Source: Glomus cerebriforme (taxonomy: Eukaryota; Glomeromycota; Glomeromycetes; Glomerales; Glomeraceae). Taken from it: a DNA stretch of 29,035 nt. Positions 10,255-21,234 of the stretch are shown one piece after another. The first letter of the stretch is position 1; each line of letters opens with the position of its first letter. Below the pieces are notes generated by a model. The model made no database searches and was not told the DNA's origin. It saw only the letters and a program-made list of their open reading frames with translations. The stretch covers positions 27,064-56,098 of the forward strand of contig QKYT01000630.1 of the NCBI GenBank assembly GCA_003550305.1. The letters are read 5' to 3'. Position numbers and translations under genes: made by a program.

Positions 10255-12017
10255 ATGGCATCCCTGTCACTTGTACAGTTGATATTATCAATAGCATTGG
10301 TATTAAGTTCGTTTGTCCTCGACGTTATTTGCTTCACACCACCACCTCGGTTTGCACAAACTTCAGCACTTATCGGCAATAACATTTATTTCATGGGAGG
10401 AGTCGTTCCTCTACCAGATCCCATAATATCGGATTTCTTTTGCTTAAACACAGCAGTACTAACTTCAACAGCTTCAATACCATGGACAGAACTTACGGGT
10501 TTAGATAACTTGTTTACAACTTGGGGGACAGCAGTAGCCGGGGGTGCAAATAAAGATCAATTTGTTCTTTTTGGCGGACAAATGACTCCTGCTGAGAATA
10601 GTAGTTTGGTAATTGTATATGATACTAATAATAACACATGGTCTAAACCTGTAATTTCAACAAGTTCAGCACCTGAACCTGCAAGAAAACAACAAACTCA
10701 AGCTGTCATTGATAGTTCAGGTAAAATGTATATTTTTGGTGGATCGACCTCAGACAATTCTCTTGTAAATGATATGGTAATATTGGATACTGTTAATTGG
10801 AGCTGGAGTACTGGAACTCAAGATGGTGCCCCTGATGCGAGAAGTGATTTTTCTGCTACAATTCTAAATAATGGTGTCATAGTTTATATTGGTGGAAATG
10901 GTTTAAACAATCGTTATGTTCCCATGAGTCAGGTTGGTTGGATTTAAGATTCGAGAAATATTGTATGAATTATTTACTTAAAAATTTCTCCTTTTCGATC
11001 ACAGATAAATACGTATGATACTATCTCTGCTACTTGGGTTAATAAGGTAAGTCAGAAGTAAAAAACACTATCAATTTGGTGAATTATATTCTAGGTAGTA
11101 TTTATTCTAACGTTCATAAATATATTTTAGGAAGCCACAGGTGACATTCCGAATCCACGTGGTGGCCATTCTGCTGTACTAAGTATGAAAAGTTTCACAT
11201 TTGTTCGTTTTATATAAAAGTTTCATATTAATTTATGTACATAAAAAAAAAATAGCATCGGATGGACGCATTATTATGTATGGTGGTGCACTTTCAATTT
11301 CTGCGGATGGACAATATACTGCGGCAAGTCCAGACATTGCTGTTTTAGATACCAATAGTAATTTCGTGTGGAGTCAACCTAAAGCAAGCGGAACTTCACC
11401 TCCGCAAATTGCATATCACTCTGCAACATTGGTTGGAGATCATATGATTATTTCTTTCGGTAAGTTTAATGCGTATAAATTGATATCATGCATAAAAATT
11501 AATTTAAATTACTTTCATAATAGGAAACGTTACAAACAAAGGACCATCAGCTGATGTATATGTTTTAGATACCAGAGATAATGGTTATAAATGGATAACA
11601 TCAATAGATGCACCTGTTGCTTCATCAGGAAATCAATCAAATGTAGGGGTAATTGTAGGAATAACAGTTGGTGTTATTGTTGGATTAATACTTATAGGAG
11701 GAGGGTTATTTTGGTTTTATAGAAATAGAAAAATGATGGAAGATGTAATAGAAACACCAGGAGAATTTACAGATGCTGGATTTACTAGAAGATATGAAAC
11801 AATGAACAGTGCTACAACATCACAAACTTCCCATGATCTTAGTAAACTTTCTAATACAGAATCTGATCCTTCAAGAGAATTTCATCCTTCTTATTCACAT
11901 AATTTTCCTGTACAACATGATCCTGAAATTGAAGATGATGATAAAGAATTTAGAATTTTGCCACAAGAATTACAACCTGAATATTTAGAAAAGAAGTTTA
12001 ATAATAATAATATATAA
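10255..12017 (+). CDS. Membrane-anchored kelch-repeat protein, five exons
   Basis: Exons 10255-10932, 11005-11046, 11131-11182, 11256-11459 and 11524-12017 join in frame to 489 residues, with GT/AG at every junction. Residues 1-26 are a hydrophobic signal peptide. Kelch blades follow, each with a hydrophobic-GG motif: YFMGG near 45-49, FVLFGG near 103-108, YIFGG near 159-163, VYIGG near 210-214, and IMYGG near 264-268. A further HSATLVGDHMIISFG block lies before the anchor. A glycine-rich transmembrane helix (about 366-391) is followed by a positive RNRK stop-transfer and a Ser/Thr- and acid-rich cytoplasmic tail of about 98 residues. The kelch propeller therefore faces outside the cell or a lumen. 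Ligand and role are unknown; similar proteins are often auto-named galactose oxidase, but no catalytic module is evident. The ATG is chosen because it starts the signal peptide. Confidence 0.92.
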
Positions 12018-12581
12018 TATTCTTATTTAATTTAATTATATTTATTTTTTTTAATACTATTGTTAGATTAAAAATAAGATAAAAAAGAAAATTAGTAATT
12101 ACACTAAAGAAAACAACATATTAAAACATTTTTTCTTTCTAAATTAATGGAAATGGTTTATTATTTAATATTAAAAAACCGGTTAGATTATTAATAAGAA
12201 TTTATTTGATAAATCAATTAGATATCTTATATATATACAGTATATACTGTATTTTGTAAATGTTTTAGACAGAAAGTTATGTAAATTTGTTGATGAAAGT
12301 TAAAATTATTTCTTTTTAATAGAGTTATAAATAAATCATTTTTATAAACGTATCTTTTGTACAAAATAAACTGAATATTTGTCTGGATACTATTATAAAA
12401 AAAATGTTGGTCACGTGAATATCATTCTATCCAATTGTACCATAATCACACATAATCAAATTTTTTGTATAACAACATATTATAACTTTTTTGCCGTAAT
12501 AAATTTTTGCTTAGTAATACAGTTGCAATAATTGCTTAGTAATGCTTATCAATGAAAATCATATACTACACTCTTTCTCTC
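12018..12581. other. Spacer between the kelch gene and the Fanzor-like remnant
   Basis: No gene. It contains a perfect 18-base palindrome ATACAGTATATACTGTAT at 12235-12252 and a CACGTG near 12412. The first part is presumably the kelch 3' untranslated region. Confidence 0.5.
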
Positions 12582-14746
12582 ATGTATTTATCTGCACATC
12601 AAGCAACTAAGAAACTTGGAATCTTGTCAGACATCTTGCGTCATTAGCTAAAGTAAGGAAAAATTACTGCTAAAACATCTCCTTCTAGTACTCATCTTTA
12701 CAACATTTCTTCAGAGTTGACTTTCTGAAATGCTGATAACAACAATACCAACACTATTGCCATCACCATCACCATCACTATCACTACCAAAAAGGATTCC
12801 TCTATACTTGAGTCTCTAGTATCAAGCAAAAAGAAGACCTTGAACGATAGAAATAACTTCTTAGCTTCTGATTTCCAACCTATGAACTTATCAATGATAT
12901 CAGCTCAGGTATCAACTTCAAACAACCAGGACTTAAGATCTTATTGGAACAGTCAAGTTAAAGAGTGGTCTCAAAAATTGTAGTTATCCACCATAATTGA
13001 CTCTGCCAGTTTGCTTTTGATCTTATCCAATACATGTTCTTTCTCCATACAACAAAAATTGTGGCTCTCTTCAACGATACAATTTCTGATGAGTACAAAC
13101 TTTTTCAGGATATCCTTGCAATTAATACTGTTTTCATCTGTCGAATGCAAGAAAAAAGAGCTGCTCTGCATAGATAAGAGTGTCAAAACAGGCGAAATAA
13201 GCAAGAAGAGGAAAGTTAGTGCAACAAAAGCACGCACCAAATAATAACGCTTGAAAGAAACTCTCAATTGTATACTATTAGTCAAAGCATACACCAATTA
13301 TTCTCAGAAACAATTATTGAAATGTTAAATGGGATTGGTGAGGTTTGCTTATAATTCTGTAATAAAGTGAAGCAAAAAATATTATTTTATAAAGGAAGAT
13401 GGTATCAAAAAAAAGAGATATATAAACCTATGAATCATTAACATAAACTTTCTTTATTTAATAATATCTGAGCTGAAAAAAATGTTAACAAAGTAAATGA
13501 TAAGAAACTGATCAATTCAGCTATCTAGGATGAAAGAAAATTCATGAGAGTCATAGTTCATTTAGAAATACTATTATGTGAAACATTAAATATTGCACTT
13601 GCTAATATAACTGATAAAGTAATAGATGAAGCATTAACTGCTAGAAGTGAGGTTATTAAGCGAAATACTAAATGTGTACAAGGTGAATCTATTAATACTT
13701 TATCATTTTGAACTTACAAATCTTTGTGACAAACCATTACCATCCAAACTCAAAATTTTTCATCTTCAACATGGAACCATTTTTACATCACCTACTCGCA
13801 TACTCTATCAATATATACTTCATATTATTATAAGTCTAACATAATATTAAACAGTAACCAATATGTTTTATATCCTCTATATTTTGAAAAAAAACGTAAA
13901 AATAACAAATGGCCTATTTCTCACAAAGTCTCTTGTGATAGCAAACTTACTTATTTTTATTAAACAAATGAATAAAAACTTGCATGAATCTATGAAACTC
14001 AAAAACAGCTTTACAAAATCCAAGCGAACAGCTCTATTCATGCAGTCTCTATTAATCCAGGAGTTAGAACACTATTCACATAGTACTCTCCAACAAAAGG
14101 TGTAGGTAAAATTGATGAACATTATATTAGTTAGATTGTTTGTCTATGCATGTATATGGATAATCTTAACTCAAAAAAAGATCAATTAATCATATCAACT
14201 TCAAAGCGCAAGAAAAAGAAGATGAAAAGGATCAATAATACTATTTTTTGAATGCGGCAAAAAATTATTTATTTACAAAATGAAATTCACAGAAAAGCAA
14301 TTGCATTCTTTACTCGTGAATTTAATGCCATTATTATCCTTCCTTTTGAAGTATCAGGTATGATAAGTTGAAAAATAAGAAAGATTACTCAAAAGATAGT
14401 TAAAAAAATGCTTGACTGGGTATATTATCAATTTCGCCAATGTCTAGTAGTTAAAGCAGAAGAATTTGGAGTTCATATTATTATTTAAAACGAAGCCTAT
14501 ACCTTTAAAACTTGTAGCTGGTGTGAAAAAATTCAAAAAATTGGAAGGTCTGAAGTGTATAATTGCCAAAATTGTAGAACTGTAATAGATCGAGATGAAA
14601 ATGGCATTCAGGAAATCTTTTTCCAAGTATTGCTTGATGAAGCTTTGATTCTTTCTAAAGATCATGCAGAAAGTAATAGTTTTACTTATCAATGCTTAGT
14701 ATTACCTATTATTGATATATTACAATCCATCCGTAATTATAAGTGA
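12582..14746 (+). pseudogene. Decayed Fanzor (eukaryotic TnpB) nuclease with an N-terminal MerR/IS607-type helix-turn-helix
   Basis: From ATG 12582 one frame reads YLSAHQATKKLGILSDILRH, stop, LK, stop, GKITAKTSP. This is the MerR-like DNA-binding domain typical of IS607 TnpA. A Ser/Thr/Asn-rich linker follows, then SYWNSQVKEWSQKL, KKRKVSATKARTK, and a TnpB-like MGLVRFAYNSVIK near 13329. After a frame change near 13500 the second frame gives DKVIDEALTARS, NNKWPISHKVSCDSKLTYFY, and the RuvC blocks. RuvC-I is SINPGVRTLFT (14048-14080), with Asn where the catalytic Asp is expected. RuvC-II is IIILPFEVSGM (Glu at 14348-14350). A zinc ribbon has CSWC (14513-14524) and CQNC (14564-14575), and RuvC-III is VIDRDENG (14582-14602). 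More than fifteen in-frame stops make it dead. TnpB and Fanzor proteins are RNA-guided nucleases; that this copy derives from one is well supported by motif order. Fusion of the two domains in the ancestor is inferred from the shared frame. Confidence 0.82.
12754..12788 (+). repeat. CATCAC-type six-base microsatellite in the linker of the Fanzor-like remnant
   Basis: A short run of ATCACC/ATCACT units encodes alternating Ile-Thr in the reading frame between the helix-turn-helix and the nuclease part. It is probably a simple slippage expansion. Confidence 0.6.
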
Positions 14747-16144
14747 GTTGTAATTCATATTTTTATATAATATAGTTTTATTTATTATTACTAGTAAGTA
14801 AAATATTGCTTTTTTAATTAAATTAAGATTTAATATTAATATCTATATAGAATTTACAATATAAATACAAAGTGATATTAAATCTTTTCAAAAGGATTAG
14901 TATAATGCTAAATATAGTATAAAAAAAATAGCAGTTTAAAAATATTTTTTTTATGTATAATAAACATTAAAATACTTTATCTATTATCTGTTATTCTTAG
15001 CCATTTGAAAGAATAAAAATTATTGCATTAAAAAGTTTAAATAATTCAAAAATATAATATTGGAATTTTTAAATGAGGTAATATTTTTTTAATATGTATA
15101 ATCAGCCTTTTAGTTTTATTCTTTATTTTTTATATTTTACATATTTTTAACTATTCAAGCGGCAAATCACGTGATCATATTAAAAAATATTTGTCATTTG
15201 TGTCACACCCTCCACTTCTCATTTTTATACTGTAAAGTATCCCATATTCGCAATTTCATAATGCCATAATGCCGGCCAAAAATCTGTCTAAATCGGGCGA
15301 TTTACGTGAAAAGTTTTATTTATTAACTATGCTTATTATCATGTTACATAATCTATTTTTACATATAATGTATCTACCTTTTTTAAAGAGACAAAATAAT
15401 TAATAAAAAAAATGTATTCTCATTTACGTTCTGTTTAATTTAACTATTTTTGTATTCGTGTAACTTATTTCGTATTATCGTATATCTTCGAACCTGATTC
15501 ATTTGCAATTTTTTTTTAATTTAAAGAAATATTTTAGGTTCAGAATTGTGGCTTTCATATGAATTTTATCCTTTAATGTTAACTCATATTATTGTACTGA
15601 AATAAGAATACTCTACCTTAATATTTCTATTACTACAACTGCACCTTGAAATTTTCTATTTTTTTTAGTGGTGATATACTGGTCACTGGTGATTTGTAAC
15701 ATTTTTTTATGCAAAAATGGCATGTTCTATTATTACTTATTCAAAATTCATTAGGCTGACGACTTAATGGTCAAATAATGTAGTCAGTTTTTTTCAATTA
15801 GCATAATTAATGTTATTAATAATATGGAATCTAATCAATATAAGTTATACTAATAAATATTATGATATTGTATCTTGACTATCTTTTTAATGAATGTTAA
15901 ATATAAAAAAAAAAAATATTACACTCCTACTTTGCTACATTTAAAAATTTTGTTAAAATAGTAGAACCGAAAATTTATTGTGCTACCCCAAGTCCACATT
16001 GAATTCAAAAAAAAGCGTCGATCATTAATTGGATTATCACGCAACTTCAACCGTACGATTCTCAGTATTGCAATTATGATGTAAGTATTTGTGCTGGTTA
16101 ATTCTAACAAACATTTAGTCATCAATACCATTTTTAGAGGATTA
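14747..16144. other. Long AT-rich spacer upstream of HSP104
   Basis: No supportable gene. It includes a CACGTG palindrome within ATCACGTGAT near 15168 and a slightly less AT-rich stretch at 15160-15310. The small open frames here lack motifs, splice logic or codon structure. Part of it may be the 3' end of the Fanzor-like element, where TnpB-type guide RNAs usually lie, but no conserved RNA structure is recognisable by eye. Confidence 0.4.
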
Positions 16145-16152
16145 TTCTAGAA
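16145..16152. promoter_or_regulatory. Candidate heat-shock element upstream of HSP104
   Basis: TTCTAGAA gives two correctly spaced inverted heat-shock-factor half-sites, followed by an imperfect third (GAATCT). It lies about 210 bases before the HSP104 ATG. The binding consensus is established for fungal Hsf1; function here is inferred. Confidence 0.5.
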
Positions 16153-16363
16153 GAATCTAGGTTTGGGCCTTTCAATATCTATATATTAAGAATGGGAAAG
16201 CGATTTTTTTATGATGATTTTCTTAAAAAAAGGTAAGCATTCGTGAATAATATTGCGGCGCAGATTTCTTTTGGCTCACTGCAAATAAAATGTGTGCTAA
16301 TATTATTTTTTTTTAATTGAAGGATTTCATATTTGAATTGATTAAAAAGAATTATTTTTAAAT

Positions 16364-19300
16364 ATGAATAACTACAATTTTACCGATAAAGCTGAGAAAA
16401 CTCTCTCGAGAGCAGTTCAAATTGCTCGTGACTATTCTAACGTTCAATTAGTGCCAGCTCACATTGCATGTGCATTATTAGATGATACAGATGGAGAATC
16501 ACTATTCAAAAACATAATTAACAAAGCAGGTGGTGATGCACCTTCAACTGAGAGATCATTTAAAAAATTGGTTGTAAGAGCTCCTTCACAAGATCCACCA
16601 CCAAATGATGTATCAATGAGTCCTCAAGTTAGTAAAATTCTTCGTACCGCACATGAAATTCAACAACGTCAAAAGGATAGTTATATCTCTCAAGATCATT
16701 TAATATTGGCATTAACTGAAGATGCGAATTGTTTACAAGTGTTAAAGGATTCTGGTATTACGAAGAAAGCTTTAGAAATGGCCATATCTCAAGTGAGAGG
16801 GTAAGTTAATTAAAAAGTTACCGCATCGCACATACAATAAGTTCGTATTAATTAAAAAAGTTTTTTTTTTTTAATGTAGGAATCGTCACGTTGAAACAAA
16901 AAGTGCCGATGAAAATTATGAAGCTTTAAGTAAATATGCAATTGATTTAATTCAATTGGCAAAATCCGGAAAACTTGATCCTGTTATTGGCAGGGATGAC
17001 GAAATACGTCGCGTAATTCGTGTTTTAGCTCGAAGAACAAAGGTATCATTTTTAATTTAGAGTTTGTTATGATATAGAAACCCAAATAAAAATAATTGTC
17101 TAACATATTTGGTTAATCGACGAATTATAGAACAATCCAGTATTAATTGGAGAGCCAGGTGTTGGCAAAACAGCCATCGTTGAAGGTCTTGCACAAAGAA
17201 TTTTAAGAAAAGATGTTCCAAGATCGCTAGATGCCAAATTATTTTCACTAGACATGGGAGCACTTATTGGTATGTAAAAGTGAACTTTTAAAAAAAAAAA
17301 TTTTTCTGAACTTAATTTATATTAAAATTTTCTCTATTTTGTAATAGCTGGTGCAAAATATCGTGGTGAATTTGAAGAAAGATTAAAAGCCGTACTAAAA
17401 GAAATAAAAGAATCTGAAGAAGGAATTATTTTGTTTATTGATGAAATTCATTTAGTATTGGGAGCTGGTAAAACGGAGGGTTCAATGGATGCCGCTAATC
17501 TTCTAAAACCAATGTTGGCTCGTGGAGAATTACGGTGTATTGGAGCGACTACATTGGATGAATATCGAAAATATGTTGAAAAGGACGCAGCATTTGAACG
17601 CCGTTTCCAACAAGTTATGGTTGGAGAACCTTCTGTTATAGACACTATCAGTATTTTACGTGGGTTAAAAGAACGTTACGAAACTCATCATGGTGTAAAG
17701 ATTTCTGATGCAGCTCTTGTAGCTGCAGCACAATTATCAGCACGGTATATTACTAATCGGTTCTTACCTGATAAAGCTATTGATTTAATGGATGAAGCTT
17801 GTGCAAATACTAGAGTTCAACTAGATTCTAGACCTGAAATTATTGATCAATTGGAACGTCGTCACCTTCAACTTGAAGTTGAAGCTGCAGCTCTTGCAAA
17901 AGAAAAAGATGAACCTAGTCGTCAAAGACTTGAAAAAGCTAAAGAAGAAATGGCAGAAATTCAAGAACAGTTACGCCCTCTTAAAGCAAGATATGAACAT
18001 GATAAGAGTCGATTAGATGATATTAGAAATCTTAAGCAGAAGTTGGATGAATTAAGAGCAAAAGCAGATGATGCCGAAAGACGCGCAGATATTCCAACAG
18101 CTGCTGATCTTAGATATTATGCCATTCCTGAAATTGAAAGTCGTATACAAGAATTACAAGCTCGAAAAGATCAACAAGATAAAGAAAAGTCTGAAGATTA
18201 TCATTTATTAACAGATACAGTTGGTCCAGAACAAATTAACGAAGTTGTGTCAAGATGGACTGGTATTCCAGTGTCTCGTCTTTCTAAATCACAAGCAGAA
18301 AGATTGCTTACACTTTCTGATTCACTACATAAGAGAGTGATCGGACAAGATGAAGCTGTTAATGCAGTTGCTAATGCAGTATTAAGAAGTCGTGCTGGTT
18401 TGGCACGTGAGAATCAACCACTTGGAAGTTTCCTATTCCTCGGACCAACTGGTGTTGGTAAGACCGAACTTAGTAAAACATTGGCACAGGAACTTTTTGA
18501 TGACGAAAAATATATCATTCGTATTGATATGTCAGAATATATGGAAAGGTACATATTGCAATAAATTGTTTATGGAAATAAAAAAAACTATAGTAATTTT
18601 ATCAACCTTTTTTTTTTTATTATTATTATTATTTTATAATAATTTAGCCATTCCGTAGCGCGTCTCATAGGAGCACCACCAGGTTATGTTGGTCATGAAG
18701 AAGGAGGTCAATTAACGGAGTCAGTTAGAAGACGACCTTATAGTGTAGTCTTGTTTGATGAAGTCGAAAAAGCACATTCTCAAGTTCTTAACATTCTTTT
18801 ACAAGTATTGGATGATGGCCGTTTAACAGACGGTCAAGGTCGACACGTAGACTTTAGTAATACTGTAATAATATTGACAAGGTACGCATAAAGATTTTAT
18901 AAGATTATTTGAATAATTTAATCTTTACTTAATTTAACATAAAGGTTTTAATAGTAATTTAGGATCTCGTCGTCTTCAAGGTCTCTCATCAGACTCAATT
19001 AACGATTCGATTAAAGAGGCAGTTATGCATGATGTTAAAATGCATTTTCGACCAGAATTCTTAAATCGTTTGGACGATATAATTATTTTTACACCACTTG
19101 GTGTTCAACGTAAGTTTACTTAGTTATATTATTTATACCGAGAATCTTCCTACAAAAACAATTTCTAAACAAATCTTTTTTTGATTTACTAAATCTAGAC
19201 ATTTACAAGATTGTTAAAGTTCAATTGGAAAGATTGAATAAACGTTTGGAAGATAGACGTATCAAGTTAGAATTGGATGAAAATGCAATCAATTGGCTCG

Positions 19301-19586
19301 CAGAAAATGGATATGATCCTGTATATGGTGCTCGTCCATTAAATAGATTAATTAAAAATAAAATCTTGAATCCATTGAGTAGACTTTTAATTGGTAAGTA
19401 ATAATTTGTTTTAATTATAAATTTTTTAATTCTAATTAATTAATATTCTATTTAATAGATGGTGGAATAAGAAATGGAGATGTAGTACAAGTAATAATCA
19501 ATAATGCAGATATAGTTGTAGTAAGAAATCACGAAGCAGATGATAATGAAATGGCAGTTGATGAAATGGAAGATGAATTGGATTAA
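16364..19586 (+). CDS. HSP104: HSP104 disaggregase (ClpB-type AAA+ chaperone), eight exons
   Basis: Exons 16364-16800, 16880-17042, 17131-17269, 17348-18548, 18648-18881, 18955-19109, 19199-19393 and 19459-19586 join to 883 residues, close to the usual 900. The protein threads aggregated proteins through an ATP-driven hexamer, working with Hsp70. It has a Clp N-domain (residues 1-145). NBD1 has Walker A GEPGVGKT (207-214), pore loop KYRG (250-253), Walker B FIDEIH (276-281) and arginine-finger region AFERRFQ. A coiled-coil middle domain (about 400-530) ends near [15 protein letters not shown]2 has Walker A GPTGVGKT (612-619), pore loop GYVG (659-662) and Walker [11 protein letters not shown]. 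The acidic end EDELD resembles the tail that binds TPR co-chaperones in yeast Hsp104. There is no mitochondrial presequence, so it is the cytosolic form rather than Hsp78. Confidence 0.97.
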
Positions 19587-19667
19587 ATATTTTTTTTTAT
19601 AATTATCTAACAAATTCTATTTAATTATAAATATGTATATAGGACTTTCAATATATTATATATTAAA

Positions 19668-20493
19668 TTATTGATTTTTGAATTTATATAATTTATATCC
19701 AATAAAACTGCCAGCAATTATTGAACTAGATATCGCAATACTAAGAGATAAATATATTAATGTAACCGAGCGACGTTTTGAAGTTATCATTGAGAAAACG
19801 ATATCTCCATTTTTATCATAAGATGAGAACTGTAAATTATAAGAAAAATTTTGATGTTATTTTTTTTTATATAAAAAAAAAGAGATATAAAAAAGTACTT
19901 ACACCCCACATTAAAGTGGTAAGAGATGCTTGACTTAATATATTTAAAATCCAAAATGAATGTACTAATAATAAATATGATAACGAAACGTATCGCTCAT
20001 CATACCAATTAGTGTATTTCTTTATTAATTTTTGTTTTTTAATATAATAAGCGGTAGGGGAGAAAATTTCATTATTTTTATCATTTTCGTTATTTATACC
20101 TTTAAAAACGAGGAGTTGTATTGCTATTACAAATGGGATTACACGTGCACGAAAGTTTATTAATGTGAGGACTGTAAAAATTCCATTGAGAACTAAAAAA
20201 AGAAAATTAAATAAATATATGTACAGTATATATAAAGTTAATGCATATTTCACGTGAAATGTAAATAATTTACTCTGAGAAAAAATTTCAATCCAAAATG
20301 CTTTCTTTTTTTCACTTCCAAGTTTAATCCAATCAAATAAAATTAATACTAATGCTGCACCACATAAACAAATTATAAGCATGACAATTAAAGTAATTAA
20401 TTGTTTTGGATTTTTTAATATTTTATATTTTGTTAATGAATTTTGTGTGCGGAAATTTTCGGTTTGATTAATGGGAATTGAAACATCCGACAT
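19668..20493 (-). CDS. Small multi-pass membrane protein of a fungal family, three exons
   Basis: On the minus strand, exons 20493-20274, 20192-19903 and 19829-19668 join in frame to 223 residues. The donors are GTAAAT and GTAAGT and the acceptors TAG and CAG. Reading straight through the first intron gives a longer but less plausible open frame. The spliced protein has a hydrophilic N-terminus and probably four transmembrane helices, at about 33-55, 75-110, 145-170 and 190-212. The splice creates FWIEIFSQILNGIFTVLTL, a W-x-E-I-x-x-Q-x-x-N-x-x-F signature that I associate from memory with a fungal membrane family (possibly DUF2434). Function is unknown. It is convergent with HSP104, the two stop codons lying only about 80 bases apart. 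The window gives no sign of decay. Confidence 0.8.
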
Positions 20494-21234
20494 TTTTTTT
20501 TTTTGATTTTTTTTTTTTTAGAAATGAGAAAATTCTTTGGCCTTATAAGAAAGATTTTTTACGCCCAATTATGGAATTCTTTCTTCGCTAGTTTTAGCTT
20601 CTATGTGAAACGATACGCGGTGTAACTTTGATATGACACAATTATTGTGAAGTTTAATTAATTTGGTACTATGTTGTTTTAGATTTAATAACATAAAAAC
20701 ATGCTTATTAATGCTCAAAAATGATCGAATCTTTAAAAATATGTAGAATTTCGAATTAATTCTCCAATGACCCCAATCCCGATATTTCTATTGGTAAAAT
20801 TTGAATGAAATTAACTGAAAAATAGAAGGGCTTAAAGGACACTTAAGAATCAAAATAAAAATAAAATGCTATAGATTAAAAAAGAAATTAATTCTATATT
20901 TATAAATAATAATAAATTATTAAATTAATTCTTTATAATATAAAATTAATTGCCGAAATTTGATTTAAATGTCAATATAAAGTATTAATAAATTATTTTT
21001 ATATTATATAATTCTAACCCCGCAGTTATGCAAATTTCGTCCAAAAAGAAATTCAAAAGCTCTTATATTGATTTTTTTTTACTTTTGGAGATTTCTGAAA
21101 TAAATGATGATAAAAAAAGGTTATTTAAATCGATTGGAACACTAGTGACACAAACGTTATACAAAACGATCAATGTCACCACAACTATTTAAATCCAAAA
21201 ATTTTTTTGATCAACTACTATTTTAATTTGTAAT
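20494..21234. promoter_or_regulatory. Divergent intergenic region between the membrane protein gene and PUS10
   Basis: About 740 bases separate the two start codons, so both promoters should lie here. It contains poly-T/poly-A tracts and a short TTATGCAAATTTCGTCCAAAA near 21027-21047 that resembles the dispersed repeat block but could be chance. No clear regulatory motif was recognised. Confidence 0.4.

Noticed and set aside
10182..10385. 67-residue minus-strand open frame over the kelch start
   Set aside because: Antisense shadow of the kelch first exon.
12810..12860. VSSKKK-like string after the helix-turn-helix, resembling the serine recombinase motif of IS607 TnpA
   Set aside because: The surrounding residues lack the rest of the recombinase motif and domain; probably a chance match in a Ser/Lys-rich linker.
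12971..13297. 108-residue minus-strand open frame
   Set aside because: Antisense to the Fanzor-like remnant, whose plus-strand frame carries recognisable motifs on both sides.
15919..16131. 70-residue minus-strand open frame just upstream of HSP104
   Set aside because: No motif, no family resemblance, and AT-driven composition; not enough to call a gene.
18392..18658. 88-residue plus-strand open frame overlapping HSP104 exon 4
   Set aside because: Out of frame with the Walker A-containing exon and running into the intron; a shadow.
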